Assembly (NCBI GenBank): GCA_012103475.1
Contig: WLWS01000001.1
Coordinates: forward strand, 1,077,881-1,141,880
Source of the DNA: Gammaproteobacteria bacterium
Lineage (GTDB): Bacteria; Pseudomonadota; Gammaproteobacteria; Eutrophobiales; Eutrophobiaceae
Length of the DNA: 64,000 nucleotides
Reading direction: 5' to 3'
The notes beneath the pieces were generated by a model. It worked only from the letters and a program-made list of their open reading frames with translations, had not been told where the DNA came from and did no database searches. Below, one piece after another: positions 61,531 to 64,000 of the stretch (positions are counted from its first letter, which is position 1; every line of letters starts with the position of its first letter). Made by a program: the position numbers and the translations under genes.

Positions 61531-63060
61531 ATGTCGCAGTCAGAAGTCAATCTATACAGCAGTTTTCAAAAACAGTTTTTAAGGCACGCAGAAAAACCTG
61601 CTCTTTTTACAGGCAATGGAGAGTCTATTAGCTTTCAGGATCTGGAGACGCGTTCCGCGCGACTGGCCTCGTATTTAACTCAGTCGGGTGTGATTCCTGG
61701 TGACAGGGTGACTGTGCAGGTGCAAAAATCCCCGGAAGCTGTGTGCCTTTATCTGGCTTGTCTGCGTGCAGGCTTTGTTTTTCATCCTTTAAATACCGGC
61801 TATAAACCGGCCGAGCTTGAGTATTATATTGGTGATGCGCGACCAGCTGCGATTATTTGTGATGCAGGCTCTGGCGATGTAATGCAACAACTGGCAGGTA
61901 AAGCTGGCGTGACAAAAGTACTTACGCTCAATGCGGATGGTAGCGGCAGTCTGCCAGACGCAGCTAGTGAGGCCTCGGAGAATTTTGAGACGGTCACTCG
62001 CGACAAAGATGATATGGCTGCCTTGCTTTATTCCTCGGGCACCACCGGTGTGCCGAAAGGCATTATGCTGAGTCATGAGAATTTGCTGGTGAATGCCCAG
62101 TCACTAATAGAATTCTGGGGCTTCACTGAAAATGATGTGCTGCTGCACGCTTTGCCGATTTTTCATGTGCATGGTTTGTTTGTCGGACTTGGTTGTGCTT
62201 TTCTAAGTGGAGCCAGTATGCGATGGGCCCCTGCCTTCGATGCTAAACAGGCAGTAGAATTGTTACCTGAATGCACCGTAATGATGGGCGTACCGACTTA
62301 CTACACCCGGCTTCTCGGAGAAGCTGCATTCGATAAAAATGTGGTTAGCAACATGCGCCTGTTTATTTCTGGTTCCGCGCCTTTACTGGAAGAAACCTTC
62401 AATGAGTTCGAGCAGCATAGCGGACATCGAATTCTCGAACGCTACGGAATGACAGAAACCAATATGAATACCTCCAATCCGCTTGTCGGAGAACGTAAGG
62501 CCGGCACCGTAGGCAAGCCCTTGCCGGGAGTAGAAGTACGCATTGTTGATGATCAAGGCAAGAGTCTGGTCGAAGGAGAGATTGGTAATCTGCAGGTGCG
62601 TGGTAATAACGTTTTTAAGGCTTACTGGAATATGCCGGAGAAAACGGCGGAAGACTTCACTGAAGATAATTTTTTCAATACAGGTGATAAAGGCCGTATT
62701 GACAGTGATAGTTATGTATCAATCGTTGGGCGTGCCAAGGACATGATTATCAGTGGTGGCCTGAATGTGTACCCGAAAGAGATCGAGTTGCTGATTGACA
62801 ATGTAACTGGGGTGAAGGAGTCAGCAGTGATTGGTTTGGCTCACTCTGACTTTGGTGAGGCGGTGGTTGCCGTACTTGTGGCATCAGGGGTAGAGTGTCC
62901 AGAAGAAACCGAACTAATTGCCCGCTTGAAGGAGCAGCTGGCGGGCTTCAAAGTACCCAAACGGGTTTTAGTCATAGACGAATTACCTCGTAACACAATG
63001 GGTAAAGTACAAAAGAACGTGTTAAGAGAACAATATAAAGACTTATTTTCCGGAACATGA
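61531..63060 (+). CDS. matB: Malonyl-CoA synthetase (MatB-like acyl-CoA ligase)
   Basis: A 509-residue ANL-family ligase joining malonate and CoA with ATP. AMP-binding motif LLYSSGTTGVPKGIMLSH, acyl-site region HALPIFHVHGLFVGL, A5 ERYGMTETNMNTSNP, A8 hinge NTGDKGRID with VGRAKDMIISGGLNVYP, and A10 lysine in NTMGKVQKN. The MTETNMNTSNP box and the N-terminus resemble MatB, and madLM directly upstream supports malonate over other acids. No malonyl-CoA decarboxylase gene is in the window. Confidence 0.9.
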   Translation: MSQSEVNLYSSFQKQFLRHAEKPALFTGNGESISFQDLETRSARLASYLTQSGVIPGDRVTVQVQKSPEAVCLYLACLRAGFVFHPLNTGYKPAELEYYIGDARPAAIICDAGSGDVMQQLAGKAGVTKVLTLNADGSGSLPDAASEASENFETVTRDKDDMAALLYSSGTTGVPKGIMLSHENLLVNAQSLIEFWGFTENDVLLHALPIFHVHGLFVGLGCAFLSGASMRWAPAFDAKQAVELLPECTVMMGVPTYYTRLLGEAAFDKNVVSNMRLFISGSAPLLEETFNEFEQHSGHRILERYGMTETNMNTSNPLVGERKAGTVGKPLPGVEVRIVDDQGKSLVEGEIGNLQVRGNNVFKAYWNMPEKTAEDFTEDNFFNTGDKGRIDSDSYVSIVGRAKDMIISGGLNVYPKEIELLIDNVTGVKESAVIGLAHSDFGEAVVAVLVASGVECPEETELIARLKEQLAGFKVPKRVLVIDELPRNTMGKVQKNVLREQYKDLFSGT

Positions 63061-63093
63061 ACCGGTAATTGATTACATACAGGAGAGAAGCAA

Positions 63094-64000
63094 ATGAAAG
63101 CCGTGGTATTAACTGAAACAGTCGGCCCGAAAGGTCTGCAGATACAAGAAATCGAAACACCACAACCTGCAGCAGGAGAAGTCAGGGTTAAATTGAAAAC
63201 CTCCGCGTTGAACCGAAGAGATTACTGGATCACTATTGGTAAGTATCCCGGTGTGAGTTGCCCCTGCATTGCAGGCTCGGACGGCGCCGGTATTGTCGAT
63301 GCCGTTGGCGATGGAGCAGATGCTTCCGCCATTGGCAAAGAAGTTGTTGTCTATCCTGCCAGAGCCTGGGGTGATAGTGAGGAAAAGTGTGGTCCGGAAT
63401 TTCGTGTTCTCGGTCTGCCTGATCAGGGTACTTTTGCCGAATACATTTGCGTGCCTGAGAGTGATATTTACGACAAGCCTGAGCACCTCAACTGGGAACA
63501 GGCCGCGGCGATTCCACTGGCCGGGTTGACTGCCTGGCGTGCTGTCGTTACCCAGGCGGAAGTAAAAAGTGGCCACAAGGTTCTGGTAACCGGAGCGGGA
63601 AGTGGTGTCTCGACTTTCGCCCTTCAATGGGCTATCGGACAAGGTGCTGAAGTCTATGTCACAAGTGGCAGTGCAGAGAAAATGGAGAAAGCCAAAGCTC
63701 TGGGTGCAAGTGGCGCCGTGAATTATCGGGATGAGGATTTTACAAAACAACTGAGGAAAATGTCAGGTGGTTTTGATGCCATCATCGATAGTGCCGGTGG
63801 TGACAGTCTCAACGCTATTCTTGACACCTTGAATCCGGCCGGTCGTTTTGTATTTTTTGGTGCGACTATGGGGACTGCATCCACTGGTCTGGAAATCCCC
63901 AAACTGTTTTTTCGACATATTCGAATTCAGGGCACGATGATGGGTTCGCCATCTGAATTCGCCGCGATGATGAATTTCGTCGCCGAAAACAAAATCGAAC
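63094..64000 (+). CDS. Zinc-type alcohol dehydrogenase / quinone oxidoreductase family protein (3' end cut)
   Basis: About 302 codons are visible before the window ends. MDR-superfamily protein: N-terminal GroES-like domain with KTSALNRRDYWI and PCIAGSDGAGIV, then the Rossmann motif VTGAGSGVSTFALQ and GASGAVNYRD, and GGDSLNAILDTLNPAGRFVFFG. The cysteines and histidine of the catalytic zinc site of true alcohol dehydrogenases are not all present, so a quinone-oxidoreductase-like or acryloyl-CoA-reductase-like enzyme is likelier. AGGAGAG precedes ATG 63094. It is 33 bases after matB and probably in the same operon. Confidence 0.88.
   Translation, partial: MKAVVLTETVGPKGLQIQEIETPQPAAGEVRVKLKTSALNRRDYWITIGKYPGVSCPCIAGSDGAGIVDAVGDGADASAIGKEVVVYPARAWGDSEEKCGPEFRVLGLPDQGTFAEYICVPESDIYDKPEHLNWEQAAAIPLAGLTAWRAVVTQAEVKSGHKVLVTGAGSGVSTFALQWAIGQGAEVYVTSGSAEKMEKAKALGASGAVNYRDEDFTKQLRKMSGGFDAIIDSAGGDSLNAILDTLNPAGRFVFFGATMGTASTGLEIPKLFFRHIRIQGTMMGSPSEFAAMMNFVAENKIE

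Overview
The window is a contiguous stretch of chromosome from a gammaproteobacterium. The gene families, the conserved neighbourhoods (rhlB divergent from trxA-rho; mnmG-rsmG-parA-parB-atpIBEFHAGDC-glmU; lptM-lysA; ntrB-ntrC; glyQ-glyS-gmhB-plsC; tesA divergent from ybbA-ybbP) and the moderate base composition all fit this class. A marine or free-living heterotroph is plausible, because the right end carries propionate (methylcitrate), kynurenine and malonate use. The species cannot be named from sequence alone. Coding density is high, no gene-free stretch exceeds 300 bases, and no tRNA, rRNA, CRISPR array, prophage or insertion sequence was seen.

Layout. 1-4.6 kb: a FtsX-type ABC exporter (ybbA plus a frameshifted ybbP) head to head with tesA, a Nudix hydrolase and a tiny Cys-containing protein. 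4.7-6.9 kb: groES-groEL under a sigma70-type promoter overlapped by a CIRCE (HrcA) operator, closed by a strong terminator. 6.9-8.2 kb: two unrecognised genes. 8.2-12 kb: rho, trxA, rhlB (no normal start codon) and a frameshifted carboxylesterase. 12.2-16.9 kb: lptM-lysA, a DUF4124 protein and ntrB-ntrC with NtrC-like operators. 17-22.5 kb: dienelactone hydrolase, hemB, then a tight set of sterol-desaturase-type hydroxylase, ArsM-like methyltransferase and signal peptidase I, and two poorly known genes. 22.6-27 kb: plsC, gmhB, glyS, glyQ. 27-32 kb: a second member of the unrecognised family at 7 kb, and a Gld-type ABC transporter with a DUF4340 protein. 32-35 kb: a beta-hydroxyacid dehydrogenase, an M20 peptidase and a gamma-carbonic-anhydrase-like protein. 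35.4-48.4 kb: mnmG, rsmG, parAB, the complete F1Fo ATP synthase operon and glmU. 48.4-51.5 kb: a RraA-like protein, a glycine-zipper protein, a glycosyltransferase and kynureninase. 51.5-57.7 kb: a minus-strand operon gntR-prpB-prpC-ppdK-ridA-ridA. 58-64 kb: a NYN/LOTUS-type RNA-binding protein, then a Tat-exported amidase, malonate transporter madLM, malonyl-CoA synthetase and the start of a zinc-type alcohol dehydrogenase/quinone reductase.

Working together: the prp operon would turn propionyl-CoA into pyruvate and succinate, and pyruvate phosphate dikinase in the same operon would lift pyruvate to PEP. Its GntR regulator probably acts on two palindromes upstream. Kynureninase ends tail to tail with a 2-aminomuconate-deaminase-like RidA gene, hinting at tryptophan/kynurenine breakdown. 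MadLM plus MatB make a malonate import and activation route.

No wholly new system is proved by the sequence. The least explained pieces are the uncharacterised family with two members (6.9 and 27.1 kb), the hydroxylase/ArsM-like/LepB module, the NYN-LOTUS protein, and the amidase joined to malonate uptake. Two genes are broken by single-base indels that look repairable, and two more (rhlB, gntR) lack a usable start codon where homology expects one. Base-calling errors are therefore a live alternative to real gene decay.
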